Both the position numbers and the translations under genes were made by a program. From Mycolicibacter icosiumassiliensis (GTDB lineage Bacteria > Actinomycetota > Actinomycetes > Mycobacteriales > Mycobacteriaceae), in NCBI RefSeq assembly GCF_900078685.2, contig NZ_LT546166.1, forward strand, positions 1,814,719 to 1,878,718: a stretch of 64,000 bases of DNA, read 5' to 3'. The notes below the pieces were generated by a model. The model was not told the origin of the DNA. It saw only the letters and a program-made list of their open reading frames with translations, and searched no databases. Of this stretch, positions 37,128-47,116 are shown in pieces (within the stretch, counting starts at the first letter, position 1; the number at the start of each line of letters is the position of its first letter).

Positions 37128-37243
37128 TTAGGTCAGCATCCATCGGGAAGGATCGCGCCGTGGGCATCTGCAGCTTCGGGCACGGTGTACCAGTCTGATC
37201 GGATCTCCACCGGCATCAACTGAATCAAAAGAGAGAGGCCGTC

Positions 37244-37903
37244 ATGCAGTTCGCTCGTTGGCGACTCACTCTTAGCCTCGCACTGCTTGTCGGTGCGGGG
37301 TTGCCCGTTGCGCCACCCGCGGCGGCAATGGTGATCTTGGGCGGGGGAGCCCCCATCGTCATCGATGGCAACAGCCACTGCACGCTGACCACGATCGGAC
37401 GAGATCGGGCTGGCGACGTGGTGGGTATCACCGGAGCGTGCGGCGGTCCAGGGGCCACCGTTGCACTCGCGGGAACAGAAACCACCGTGGGCACCCTGGT
37501 GGCCGTCAACAACGACCTGCATTACGCGGTGATCAAGTTCGACGTGCCCGACCTGCTCCCGGTGTCTGACTACGCCGGGACCGTGATCAACGGCATCGGC
37601 CCAGATCCACAGTTCAATGCGCGCGTGTGCAAATACGGGCTCACCCCCGGCTGCGGCCCCATCAAATTCGTCGAATTGCCGTTCATGATGATCATGGGAG
37701 CGCAATTTGACACAGGCGATGTAGGAGCCCCGGTAACCATGGACGGTCTGCTGATCGGCATGGCATACAACGGCGGCGCGATCGGAGTCCACAGGTGGGA
37801 GCCTCTGAGGCCGGTCACCTACTTGACGAAATTCAGCACGATCCTCGCCGACGTCAATGCCAACGACGGACCCGGCAGCGGATTCATCCCGATCGCCAGT
37901 TAA
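37244..37903 (+). CDS. Exported trypsin-like pseudoprotease, paralogue 1
   Basis: The 219-residue protein has a signal peptide (LTLSLALLVGAGLPVAPPAA) and a chymotrypsin-like fold. The Cys-flanked N-terminal strand reads HCTLTTIGRDRAGDVVGITG. The catalytic His segment is replaced (ITGACGG where proteases have TAGHC), and the GDSGGP loop reads GDVGAPV. It should be catalytically inactive. Paralogues lie at 39086 (minus) and 41422 (plus). The role is unknown; ligand binding at the cell surface is possible. Confidence 0.75.
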   Translation: MQFARWRLTLSLALLVGAGLPVAPPAAAMVILGGGAPIVIDGNSHCTLTTIGRDRAGDVVGITGACGGPGATVALAGTETTVGTLVAVNNDLHYAVIKFDVPDLLPVSDYAGTVINGIGPDPQFNARVCKYGLTPGCGPIKFVELPFMMIMGAQFDTGDVGAPVTMDGLLIGMAYNGGAIGVHRWEPLRPVTYLTKFSTILADVNANDGPGSGFIPIAS

Positions 37904-38019
37904 CGGCGCGGGCGCGTTGCCGATTCTTCCTGCCCGAACCGGGCATCATGGTCGCACCACAACTGGACCACTACGAGGGCTCACCTCACGTGCTTAAGCA
38001 ATGGGACACCGGCTAAGTG

Positions 38020-38586
38020 TCAGATGCCCTGAATCATCGCGGCAACGGCGTCGATGAAGTCGAGTGGTAGGTAGGCTCCGAGTACCTGGAAGTCGGTCAC
38101 GCTAACCGGCAACACTACTGACTCAGATGTGAGGTTCGCCAGAGCGGCATCGAATGCTTGGTCGGCCTGGAGGACGGCTTGATCGGCTTGGTAGACAGGC
38201 TGATCCGCGTAGGAAAATAGCCAGGTGTCCAGCTGGGACCCAAAAGCGCTAGCGTTGGAAAGAATTTCCGCTTGTTGCGTCAAGGCTGAATGGTTCCACT
38301 GCAACATGGCGTCTTGAAGGCTCGTTTGATTGGCGATGAAGCTCCCTACGTCGCTCGCGTTGGAGACGTTGGAAAGGTCCGCTTGGCTCAATAGTTGATT
38401 GGCCTGAGTCACGGCGTCGCTGCCCATGTTCAGCAGTTCGGCGGGCGTGGCATCGGTGGTATCGACCACCTCAGCACGGGCGGGTGTCGCGGCGAACAGT
38501 CCAACCAACGCGCCAGCTACTAGGGCACCACCCGCCATGCTCCATTGGCCGATCGGTCGCGCGGTGCGGCGGCTTTTGCGGTTCAT
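38020..38586 (-). CDS. Exported protein of unknown function
   Basis: The 188-residue protein starts MNRKSRRTARPIGQW, with a signal peptide (MAGGALVAGALVGLFAATPA, cleavage ARA-E). The mature part is alpha-helical and rich in Ala, Gln, Asn and Ser (AVTQANQLLSQADLSNVS, then QADQAVLQADQAFDAAL). GGAACC lies before ATG 38586. The final segment resembles C-terminal tails of PE/PPE-neighbour proteins, but I do not recognise the family. Confidence 0.7.
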   Translation of the reverse strand: MNRKSRRTARPIGQWSMAGGALVAGALVGLFAATPARAEVVDTTDATPAELLNMGSDAVTQANQLLSQADLSNVSNASDVGSFIANQTSLQDAMLQWNHSALTQQAEILSNASAFGSQLDTWLFSYADQPVYQADQAVLQADQAFDAALANLTSESVVLPVSVTDFQVLGAYLPLDFIDAVAAMIQGI

Positions 38587-38839
38587 TAGTGGTTCCAATT
38601 CTGAGTGGCAATGAGACGCTCTGGGTCGTTTTCCGCCGAGTTTTCGGGAATAACGAACAGTTGTCAACCAGCCGCTTACCGCTGGACCTGCCCGGCTCAC
38701 CGTGAGTGTTGCCGCCGGAAATCCACTCGGATTGCCACCGCCGCAACCCATTTGATAGCGCCGACTGCGGCGACCCCAAAGAACGCAGTGCCGATAGAGC
38801 GGAGCCGGTCGTTGATCAGTGTCCGGCACGGCCCCTCCC

Positions 38840-39050
38840 GAAGGCGAGGACTTCCGGGATCACCTCGACCGCATCGACGCCCAGGCCGATGACGCTACCC
38901 CTCTGCCCTGAAATTCCAGACGCCTCCAGCTTTCGACTCGGACTACCGCAAGCTGAAGGCAGAGCACCGAGCGACCTTCCGGGACGTCGTGCGATCGAAG
39001 TTCGCTCCGGTGTGCGAGGACTACGCCGCCGATCCGGCGACTCCGTGCCC
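38840..39050 (+). pseudogene. Toxin-antitoxin remnant, copy 2
   Basis: Reading plus, an antitoxin end (GEDFRDHLDRIDAQADDA) stops at 38911. It overlaps CTG 38908, which replaces the ATG of a toxin homologue reading KFQTPPAFDSDYRKLKAEH and RATFRDVVRSKFAPVCEDYA. Similarity fades after about 38 codons more. It is related to copy 1 at 35715-35866 but on the opposite strand. The rest of 38587-39085 holds nothing else I can support. Confidence 0.65.
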
Positions 39051-39085
39051 GCGTTTGGAATTTGGCTCGGTGAGATGGTGCCCTC

Positions 39086-39826
39086 TCAGGCCGGTGGAAC
39101 GGGCGAAAACCCAGCGCCGGGTCCGCCTTTGGCGTTGACGTCGTCGAGGATCGCGCTGAACAAGATCAGATTGGACTCTGGGATCAGGCGGAAACCACCA
39201 GTGGCGATCCAGCCACGGTAGGCCATTCCGAATAGCAGGTCGTCGGTGGTAACGGGGCGTCCCGCGTCTCCGGGTTGGAAGACAGCCTCGGCCATATTTC
39301 GGCCTGGCAGGGTTCCAGGGAGAGTGGTGATTCCGCCACATTGAATGCCGGTGGCGGCGCCGTCGGTGCATGCGGGTTGTCGAAATCCGGGGTCGGGGCC
39401 GATTCCGTTGATGGCGAAGCCGGCGAAGTTGGCCGTTGGGGTCACTTGGGCTGGGTCGAACTTGATGACGGCGTACTTGAGGGAGTCTTCGACGGCTACT
39501 ACGCTGCCGACGTTTGCTCCGCCTACCGCGGAGACCGGGGAACCGGGGCCACCGCAACTTGCGGCGGTGAATCCCACGAGGTCCCCGCTCTTGTCGTGGC
39601 CGATCGTGGTCAGGGTGCAAGGAGTGTCGTTCACGACGATCCCAGCACCACCGCCCAACAGAGCCTTGTCGTCGGCGCCGGCTGTGGTGCTCGGGAGCCC
39701 GGCGGAAGCGATCAGGGCGGAGAGGGCCACCGCACCCATCACGACTCGTCGGCGCGCGCCCGCCCCACATATTTCGGGATTGAGGACATGACTCACGGAG
39801 TTGACGCCCTGGCTGGCGTGAATCAT
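39086..39826 (-). CDS. Exported trypsin-like pseudoprotease, paralogue 2
   Basis: The 246-residue protein has a signal sequence after a 28-residue lead (VVMGAVALSALIASAGLPST, cleavage near AGA-D). CTLTTIGHDKSGDLVGFTAA precedes SCGGPG, where an active protease would have His before the Cys. The serine loop reads PGDAGRPV. YAVIKFDPAQ keeps an Asp strand. Like its paralogues it has Cys pairs for disulfides. The ATG at 39826 is tentative and a nearer GTG is possible. Confidence 0.75.
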   Translation of the reverse strand: MIHASQGVNSVSHVLNPEICGAGARRRVVMGAVALSALIASAGLPSTTAGADDKALLGGGAGIVVNDTPCTLTTIGHDKSGDLVGFTAASCGGPGSPVSAVGGANVGSVVAVEDSLKYAVIKFDPAQVTPTANFAGFAINGIGPDPGFRQPACTDGAATGIQCGGITTLPGTLPGRNMAEAVFQPGDAGRPVTTDDLLFGMAYRGWIATGGFRLIPESNLILFSAILDDVNAKGGPGAGFSPVPPA

Positions 39827-40060
39827 CTCTCGCCCATCGGTTGCCCCTAGCGCGGGGCCGGCTTCCTATCAGAAGCGGCGTTTGCGAACAGGTTGGTAAT
39901 GCATGTCCTGGGTATTAACGGCTGCCGGAGACAGTATTTCAGGATGGCGGCCTGCGAGGCGTTGTCCAGCATAAAGCCAGCTAACTGCGAGGATGCCGGC
40001 GTAGCGTCCCTTCGCATCTCTGACGGGGCGGTTGCTGTGATTCGTGGAAGGGTTTGAGAA

Positions 40061-41230
40061 ATGCGCGTCGATCGTGTCCGCCGATACGGAACCGGTGCCG
40101 GCTTGGTCGGCGGGGCGGCAGTAGCTGCCGCGCTGATCGGAGCGGGTATCGCCCGCGCCGACGACAGCACCGCTGACCTCAACGGCTGGACGGTGACACT
40201 GACTGGCAGTAATGAGACCGTCGGCCTGCTGCCCGCGGCGACGCTGTCGGACCCCGGCAATTCGCTGGGGCTGGGCACCACACCGATAGCGGGTGGGTAT
40301 GACAGCTCGCCGGCTTCACCGCTGCTCGGCAGTATTGGATCGAACGACACATTCACCACACCGCTGTCGTCGGTCGGCGGGCCGGGTTACTTGAACATCG
40401 AAAACAGCTGGTTCCCAGGATTCGAGGTTGCCATCGTTCAGCCTGGCCAGGACAACGGCGCGGCGATGTCGCTTCTTGCGGTTGGCGATAGTGGCAAAGA
40501 GGTTGTCGATCTCCTCAACTTCGGCATAGGCTCGGCGCCGCTGTTCAACCCGGACGCGACCGGCCCCATTGACATCGGCGGGGTTGACTTAGCGTCCCCA
40601 GACGCCGGGGCGCTGTTGAATAACCTCTACGGAGCGGTGTTCCAAGGCAACACCACCGACTGGAACAATGCGATGACACTGTTCGATGACTGGCTCGGTA
40701 TCGGCACATCCGGCAGCGGCTCGGCGGCCGCCAGCGATACCACGGGCTCGAACGACCCTCTGAGCACCGCTGCTTCGGACTTCAGCGACGCGAAGTCGGT
40801 GCTCGCCGGCATCGACGTTTCGGATGCCCCGAGCGATCAGCAGGAGCATCTGTCCCAGCTCGTCACCAGCCAGTCCGAGCTAATGGGCAACGTGTCGCAT
40901 CTGCTGAGTCTCCTTCCGTCCCCGGACGCCAGCGATTCAGGGTCGCTGTCCTCGTTGGTCGACCAGCTGGTTTTCGAGCCGTTGGACCAGAGCTGGGCCA
41001 ACGACGCCGCATCGGTGCTCTCCGCTGCCCAGGGCCTCGACACCGCCGTCACCGGCGGCTCGGAGTCGGCCATCGCAGGGGCTATGGAGCAGATTGGCTT
41101 GGCGGACCTCAGCCTGATCCCCACCACGTTCGAGTCGATCCCGGACATCGTGCTCGGTGACATATTCGGTGGCGGGGCCGGTGATGCCGCTGCGGGTGCG
41201 GACTTCTTCGACCTTCCCTCCGGGCTGTAA
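40061..41230 (+). CDS. Exported protein of unknown function
   Basis: The 389-residue protein has a signal peptide (GLVGGAAVAAALIGAGIA, cleavage ARA-D) and a mature part rich in Ser, Asp, Gly and Ala. GAAGG lies 9 bases before the ATG. The central region (TLFDDWLGIGTSGSG, then ASDFSDAKSVLAGIDVS) resembles long exported mycobacterial proteins found near PE/PPE genes. It shares a helical tail style with the protein at 38020-38586. No domain is recognised. Confidence 0.72.
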   Translation: MRVDRVRRYGTGAGLVGGAAVAAALIGAGIARADDSTADLNGWTVTLTGSNETVGLLPAATLSDPGNSLGLGTTPIAGGYDSSPASPLLGSIGSNDTFTTPLSSVGGPGYLNIENSWFPGFEVAIVQPGQDNGAAMSLLAVGDSGKEVVDLLNFGIGSAPLFNPDATGPIDIGGVDLASPDAGALLNNLYGAVFQGNTTDWNNAMTLFDDWLGIGTSGSGSAAASDTTGSNDPLSTAASDFSDAKSVLAGIDVSDAPSDQQEHLSQLVTSQSELMGNVSHLLSLLPSPDASDSGSLSSLVDQLVFEPLDQSWANDAASVLSAAQGLDTAVTGGSESAIAGAMEQIGLADLSLIPTTFESIPDIVLGDIFGGGAGDAAAGADFFDLPSGL

Positions 41231-41421
41231 CCGCGACTGGCCGGCGCAGCGCAAAAATACCTGCCTTGATAGCAGTGAGGAAGTTAATCACACCGCAGGT
41301 CACGGATGGTTTTTAACGGTGGTCGACGGGGCTTCACTGGTGGTTGTATCGGGCGTGCCCATCCTTGTGGCGGTGTCGGTGGAGTGGACTCTTCGGCGTC
41401 GTTGCGGACACAGTGTCGGTG

Positions 41422-42105
41422 ATGCGGGTGGGATATCGCTGGTGGGTCGGAGTGTGCGTGTTCGTGTCCCTGTTGGCCGTATTGTGTGCCCCCTTAGCCT
41501 CGGCGGCACTCCCGCTGGGCGGCGGAGCGGGGATTATTGTCAACGGCACCTATTGCACCCTGACCACCATCGGCCACGACAAGACCGGGGACCTGGTCGG
41601 TTTCACCGCCGCGAGCTGTGGCGGACCGGACTCCCCAGTGGATGCCGCGGGCTCAGAGGACCTCGGCCCGGTGGGCACCGTGGTGGCCGCTAACGGCGAC
41701 CTAAATTACGCGGTGATCCACTTCGACCCCGCCAAGATCACGCCGATCGCCAACTTCGCCGGATTCGTCATCAACGGCATCGGCCCCGACCCGGAATGGC
41801 ACCAGCCAGAGTGCCGATTCGGCGCGGCCACCGGTGAATTCTGTAGCCGTAAAACCAGTTTCGACGGCCCTGGCACGCATATGGGAACGGGCGGGGGCAA
41901 CTATCTGCCCGGCGATAACGGTGCCCCGGTCACGTCGGACGGCCTGCTGGTCGGCCTGGTGACCGGCGGCCTTTTCGCCCCTAACGTCGGCCCGATCCCC
42001 TACCCGTCGCACCAACTTATATATGTGACGAAGTTCAGCGCCATCCTCGATGACGTCAATAGCAATGGTGGCCCCGGCGCCGGATTCACCCCGATCTCGG
42101 CCTAA
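41422..42105 (+). CDS. Exported trypsin-like pseudoprotease, paralogue 3
   Basis: The 227-residue protein has the signal peptide WWVGVCVFVSLLAVLCAPLA and a fold like the two paralogues. It reads YCTLTTIGHDKTGDLVGFTA followed by ASCGGPD in place of the His motif, with YAVIHFDPAKITPIANF as the Asp strand and PGDNGAPV instead of GDSGGP. Both catalytic residues are lost. I chose ATG 41422; an upstream GTG would add a few residues. It is closer to paralogue 2 than to paralogue 1. Confidence 0.75.
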   Translation: MRVGYRWWVGVCVFVSLLAVLCAPLASAALPLGGGAGIIVNGTYCTLTTIGHDKTGDLVGFTAASCGGPDSPVDAAGSEDLGPVGTVVAANGDLNYAVIHFDPAKITPIANFAGFVINGIGPDPEWHQPECRFGAATGEFCSRKTSFDGPGTHMGTGGGNYLPGDNGAPVTSDGLLVGLVTGGLFAPNVGPIPYPSHQLIYVTKFSAILDDVNSNGGPGAGFTPISA

Positions 42106-42353
42106 TGCCGGCAGTCCAGGGCCAGCGTGCCCGGACGATCAGGCTCGAGCTGAGTCAACTCCGGACGGGTCATTCAGACCCGCTCAACCAGTAGGCCACT
42201 CTTCACGGCGGGGATACGGAGATTTCCCTGCACTTCGGCCACGTCGGGCAAAGTTCCCGCGACGTTTGACCTTGACAAATTCGCAGGCGGCAACTGACGA
42301 TCACATACGGCGAGGTCACAGCCTTTCCGCAGGGTCGAGATCGGGAGCACACC

Positions 42354-43877
42354 ATGACCGCAGTGCAATCCAGGGCCGAGTCGACGATCACCGTGCACAA
42401 CCCCGCCACCGGGGCGGTGTCGGGCACCGTGCCGATTGACGATCCCGCGACGGTGGCCGCCAAGGCCGCCCAACTCCTTTCAGCCCAACCGGAATGGGAG
42501 GCGCTCGGGCCGGCCGGCCGCAAGCGGTGGCTGTTGGCGTGGCAGGACTGGATCCTCGACCACGCCGACCGCATCACCGAGGTGCTGATCTCCGAGACCG
42601 GCAAATCGCATGTCGACGCCAGCCTGGAGGCCGTCGCTACGGCGGACGCTGTCGCCTACTGGGCCAACCATGCCAAGGAGTTCCTCGCCGACCGTCATCC
42701 CAAGGCGCACAGCCCGATCTATCGGGTGAAGCGGTTCACCACCGCCTATCGTCCCTACCCGCTGGTCGGGGTCATCACGCCGTGGAATTTCCCGTTCGCG
42801 ATGCCCGGTCTCGACGTGCCGCCGGCCTTGGCTGCCGGCGCGGCCGTGCTGCTCAAGCCCTCCGAAGTGACGCCGCTGTCGGCGGTCGAGTTTGTGCGCG
42901 GCTGGGCCGAGATCGGTGCACCGCCGGTGCTCGGCCTGACCACCGGCTACGGCGAGACCGGCCAGGCGCTGATCGAGCACGCCGACTTCCTGCAGTTCAC
43001 CGGGTCGACGGCGACCGGGCGCAAGGTCGCGGTGGCTTGTGCGCAGCGGCTGATCCCGTACGGCTTGGAGCTCGGCGGAAAGGACCCGGCGATCGTGTTG
43101 GCCGACGCCGACCTCGACCGGGCCGCCAACGGCATTGCCTGGGGCGGAATGTTCAACTCCGGACAGGTCTGCGTGTCGGTGGAGCGTGTCTACGTCGAAG
43201 CGCCCGTCTATGACGAATTCGTCGCGAAGCTGGCGGCCCGCGTCGGTGAGGTGCAGCAGGGCCAGGACGGTGACACCGGGGCGATGGCGACTGCCGCGCA
43301 GCGCGACATTGTGGCGCGCCACGTCGAGCAGGCGAGGGCCGCCGGCGCCCGGGTGGTCACGGGCGGTACGGCGACCGGCGTGGGGACCTACTTCGCCCCG
43401 ACCGTGATCGCCGACGTCGACTCGTCCATGACGTGCATAACCGAAGAGACGTTCGGGCCGACCCTGCCGGTGATCAAGGTCGCCGACGAGAACGAGGCCA
43501 TCCGGCTAGCCAACGACTCGCCGTACGGATTGTCGGCCACGGTGTGGACCGCCGATAAGCGCCGCGGCGAGCGGCTGGCGCGTCGACTGGAAGTGGGCGC
43601 GGTGAACGTCAACGATGCCTTGGTCAATGTCTTCTGTCCGGGGCTGCCGATGGGCGGCTGGAAGGAATCCGGCATCGGCTACCGCGCCGGGGGCGCCTCC
43701 GGAATCATCAAATACTGCCGGCAGCAGGCCATTACGTCGCCGCGGCTCCCCACTCAGAAGTCCGAATTGCTGTGGTATCCGTCCTCGAAACGCCGGATGG
43801 CGATCGCGCTGGGGGCCATGCGTGCCTTCGCGGCACGGGGGCGGCGCCGGTTCGGTTCGCGGCCGCACAACGGCTAG
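42354..43877 (+). CDS. Aldehyde dehydrogenase family protein (succinate-semialdehyde-type)
   Basis: The 507-residue NAD(P)-dependent enzyme oxidises an aldehyde to the acid. The motifs are [15 protein letters not shown], the Glu region [18 protein letters not shown] and the nucleophile Cys near residue 273 in [14 protein letters not shown]. The C-terminal extension ([21 protein letters not shown]) is basic and partly hydrophobic. TTGACA at 42272 could be a -35 element, but no good -10 follows. Its TAG shares the CTAG with the stop of the convergent PPE gene. Confidence 0.9.
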   Translation: MTAVQSRAESTITVHNPATGAVSGTVPIDDPATVAAKAAQLLSAQPEWEALGPAGRKRWLLAWQDWILDHADRITEVLISETGKSHVDASLEAVATADAVAYWANHAKEFLADRHPKAHSPIYRVKRFTTAYRPYPLVGVITPWNFPFAMPGLDVPPALAAGAAVLLKPSEVTPLSAVEFVRGWAEIGAPPVLGLTTGYGETGQALIEHADFLQFTGSTATGRKVAVACAQRLIPYGLELGGKDPAIVLADADLDRAANGIAWGGMFNSGQVCVSVERVYVEAPVYDEFVAKLAARVGEVQQGQDGDTGAMATAAQRDIVARHVEQARAAGARVVTGGTATGVGTYFAPTVIADVDSSMTCITEETFGPTLPVIKVADENEAIRLANDSPYGLSATVWTADKRRGERLARRLEVGAVNVNDALVNVFCPGLPMGGWKESGIGYRAGGASGIIKYCRQQAITSPRLPTQKSELLWYPSSKRRMAIALGAMRAFAARGRRRFGSRPHNG

Positions 43878-45200
43878 AACGTCGACCGCTCGTCGGGGTC
43901 GTGATCCCAGGTCTCGGGCAGTAGCGGTACCGCAGGGCCGGCGCCGAAAGTGTTGCCGCGCAACCGGGCCAGTCCGGTTGCACCCACCTCGCCCCGCTGC
44001 GCTGTCCCGGTGAATCCCAGCGCGCCCGCACCGGATTCCGAGCAGGCGGCGCCGCAGCGTCGTCGGGTGTTCCATGGTGGCGTCGGCGTATTCCTTCATC
44101 TGCGTACGGCGTCGCCGCCGGGCCCGTAACGATGCGCGAGCCGCGGGCGCGCGAGCCGAGACCGCCGCGGAGGCGCCGGCGGCCGGCGCCCTGGACTGGT
44201 CGCGGCCGGTCAGGGTGGGCCCGAAGCCTTCGGCGTGGCCGCCGGTCACCAGATAGGCCAACGTTTCGGCGCCGCTCACCGGTACGGCCGGCCCGGTGGT
44301 GCTCGCACCGGCCGGGCCTGCGGAGGTCCCCGCCGAACCGGTGACAGCGCCCCCGACACCGACGGCGACAGCAACCGGCTCGTGGGCCGGTCGAGGCACG
44401 ATCATCGGGTGCAGCACGGGGGAGGGCACGGGCGCGGGTTGCTCGATGACCAGCTCCGGTGGCCCCTGCATCGATGCGATGAAGTCGTTGATGGCGTTGA
44501 TCAGCAGCGGTAGCACGATCGGTATCCGAACCGGAATCGTCACGATGAACAGGAACGTCGACCAGAACACGATGTTCCAGAAGATGAACCAGAACCAGCG
44601 GTTGGCTTCCTCGATCGGATCTGTCGGCTCGTCGTCGCCACCGGTTCCGTTGTCGGAGGCCAGGATCGGCGGCGCCGGGTCCGGGCCGGGTAGCGACGCC
44701 AGCGCGGCACCGGACATCGCCTCGTAGGTCGCCATGACGGCGGCGGCCTGCACCCACATCCGGGCGTAGTCGGCTTCATTGAGGGCGATCGGGATGGTGT
44801 TGATGCCAAAGAAATTCGTGGCGGTCAGCACCCCGTGGACGGTGTGGTTGAGCGCCAGCTCGGCCAGGGTGGGCATGGCGGCCAGGGCGCTGCTGTAGGC
44901 CGCCGCGGCGGCTTCGTGTTGGGTGCCGGTGCGGGCGCTGTCGATGCTGGCGCGCGTCAGCCACTGCAGGTACGGCCCGTGCGCCGCGATGTACCTTTCC
45001 GCGCTCAGGCCGTGCCAGGCCGCCGACCGCACGGAGCCGAGCACGCTGATCAGTTCGGCGGCGGCGGCCGAGTATTCGGCGCTCAGCGCCGACCAGGCTC
45101 CCGCGGCGGCCAGCAGGGCAGCGGGACCGAGCCCGCCGCTCAACAGCGCGGAATGCAACTCCGGAGGAGAGGCGATCCAACCACCGTTCACGCCAGACAC
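43874..45200 (-). pseudogene. PPE-family protein, frameshifted near the C-terminus
   Basis: GTG 45200 opens a PPE domain with [19 protein letters not shown] and the WxG turn [12 protein letters not shown], followed by a hydrophobic middle ([20 protein letters not shown]) and a Pro-rich linker. The N-terminus lacks the usual MxFxxLPPE form. Near 44035 one extra base (GGAATCC for GGATCC) breaks the frame. The next frame restores the typical PPE end [20 protein letters not shown] and stops at 43874. Exported PPE proteins use ESX systems, but no PE partner lies adjacent. Confidence 0.8.
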
Positions 45201-45323
45201 CAATTTCTACGAGCGGAACTGATAAATAATGACAAAATAGCATTGCCTAAGCTAACTTCGACGGCGTCGCGGGTGGTCGAAACCACCGCTGACATGCGCC
45301 GCGGGCCGGCGATAACCTGGGGT

Positions 45324-45692
45324 ATGAGTCCCACAACCACGTTCCGGGTCGCCCGTGTCTACGACGAACCCCGTGCCGAGGACGGTGAACGGATCCTCGT
45401 CGACCGGCTCTGGCCCCGGGGCTTCCGCAAAGACGACCCGCGGGTGGGGCGCTGGTACAAAGACGCGGCGCCGTCGACCGAACTGCGCCGTTGGTACAAC
45501 CATCAGCCTGAGCGTTTCGACGAGTTCGTCAGCCGTTACGAAGACGAACTGCAGACCGCGCAGGGGGCCGTAGGGTTTGCCGGCCTGCGCGCGCTGGCTC
45601 GCGGTAAGAAGACCGTCACCCTGGTAACGGCGAGCCGGGACGTGGCGGGAAGTGAGGCGGCGGTGTTAGCCAAGCTGCTGGCCCGACAGTGA
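45324..45692 (+). CDS. DUF488 family protein
   Basis: The 122-residue protein reads VARVYDEPRAEDGERILVDR, WPRGFRKDDPRVGRWYKDAA and PSTELRRWYNHQPERFDEF, which are the marks of the DUF488 (YeaO-like) family. The biochemical role of that family is not established. The ATG at 45324 fits family length. It stands alone between the PPE gene and the transporter. Confidence 0.88.
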   Translation: MSPTTTFRVARVYDEPRAEDGERILVDRLWPRGFRKDDPRVGRWYKDAAPSTELRRWYNHQPERFDEFVSRYEDELQTAQGAVGFAGLRALARGKKTVTLVTASRDVAGSEAAVLAKLLARQ

Positions 45693-45763
45693 CGCGGGCG
45701 GTAGCCCCGTCCATGGCCAAGCCTCCCGTCTCAGGTATTACCGAGGCTGTCTAAAGTTATCGG

Positions 45764-47116
45764 GTGACCTCCGACCCCCCGGCCGCTCGACCGCGGCTGC
45801 AGCGGGAGATCTGGGTACTGCTCGTCGCGAACGTCTTGATCGCGCTCGGCTACGGGTTGGTGTCGCCGGTGCTGCCGGTCTACGCGCGTCATTTCGGGGT
45901 GAGCATCTCCGCGACCACGTTCCTCATCACCGCGTTCGCGCTGACGCGACTGATCTTCGCGCCGGTCAGTGGTCTGCTAGTTCAACGGCTGGGCGAGCGC
46001 TGGGTCTACGTGGCCGGACTCTTGATCGTCTCGGTGTCCACCACGGCCTGCGCCTTCGTGCAGACCTACGGGCAGCTGCTGTTCTTCCGTGCTCTCGGCG
46101 GCATTGGATCGACGATGTTCTTCATCGCCGCGGTAGGCCTGATGATCCGGATCAGCCCGGAGGACGCCCGCGGCCGAGTCGCCGGGCTGTTCGCCTCGGC
46201 ATTTCTGCTGGGCACCGTGGGTGGCCCGGTATTGGGCAGTCTGACAGCGGGTTTCGGCCTCAGTGTGCCGTTCTTGTTCTACGGTTCGGTGCTGATCGTC
46301 ACGGCCACCGGCGTCTTCGTCAGTCTGCGCCACTCGCATTTGGCCGAAGCGGCCGAATCGACGGGGCCCACGGTGTCGGTGCGGACGGCGTTGGCGCACC
46401 CCGCGTACCGCTCGGCGCTGTTGTCGAACTTCGCCACCGGCTGGTCGGTCTTCGGTTTGCGGGTTGCGTTGGTGCCGTTATTCGTCACCGAAGTCTTGGG
46501 CCGCGGGCCCTCCTTCGCCGGCTTGACGCTGGCCATGATCGGGATCGGCAATGTCTGCGCGGTGCTGCCCAGCGGCCAGCTGTCCGACCGGATCGGCCGC
46601 AAGGGGTTGCTGATCGCCGGCCTGACAGCATCTGGCGTCACCACGGTCTTGCTGGGTGCGAGCGCATCGCTGGTGGTGTTCTTGGTGGTGGCCTACCTGA
46701 CCGGGGTGGCCTCGGGGATCTACGGGTCGCCGCAACAGGCGGTGATCTCCGATCTGGTCGGCAACCAGGCCCGGGCGGGCACTGCGGTGGCGACCTATCA
46801 GATGATGGCTGACTTCGGGTCGATCGTGGGTTCGCTTGCGGTCGGCCAGATCGCCGAACGGATGTCCTTCGAGTGGGGTTTTGCGATCAGCGGTGCAGTG
46901 TTGTTGGTGGCGGCCCTCACCTGGCTGTGGGCGCCGGAGACCAGGGCGAGCAACCCGATCGGCGGGATCGGCGACGCGACGTGGCTACGCTCGGTTGATG
47001 GTGACACTGGACCGGCTGGTCAACGTGGTGGGCAGCTACGGGGTTCGGCTGAGGTTCTGCTCCATTCCCAGGACGACGCGGCTGAGCAGTGTCGTGATGC
47101 ACGAGGTGACCGGTGA
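45764..47116 (+). CDS. Major facilitator superfamily transporter
   Basis: The 450-residue protein has twelve predicted membrane segments. The loop 2-3 motif is degenerate (GLLVQRLGERWVYVAG), and SGQLSDRIGRKGLLIAG repeats it between halves, as in drug-export MFS proteins. The last 40 or so residues after WAPETRASNP are hydrophilic and overlap the start of the PucR gene by 119 bases. This suggests either a natural overlap or a lost earlier stop. Start is GTG 45764. Confidence 0.85.
   Translation: MTSDPPAARPRLQREIWVLLVANVLIALGYGLVSPVLPVYARHFGVSISATTFLITAFALTRLIFAPVSGLLVQRLGERWVYVAGLLIVSVSTTACAFVQTYGQLLFFRALGGIGSTMFFIAAVGLMIRISPEDARGRVAGLFASAFLLGTVGGPVLGSLTAGFGLSVPFLFYGSVLIVTATGVFVSLRHSHLAEAAESTGPTVSVRTALAHPAYRSALLSNFATGWSVFGLRVALVPLFVTEVLGRGPSFAGLTLAMIGIGNVCAVLPSGQLSDRIGRKGLLIAGLTASGVTTVLLGASASLVVFLVVAYLTGVASGIYGSPQQAVISDLVGNQARAGTAVATYQMMADFGSIVGSLAVGQIAERMSFEWGFAISGAVLLVAALTWLWAPETRASNPIGGIGDATWLRSVDGDTGPAGQRGGQLRGSAEVLLHSQDDAAEQCRDARGDR

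Noticed and set aside
42272-42300. Promoter for the aldehyde dehydrogenase gene (TTGACA at 42272)
   Set aside because: The -35 match is good, but no -10 hexamer appears at 16-18 bp spacing, so I did not list it.
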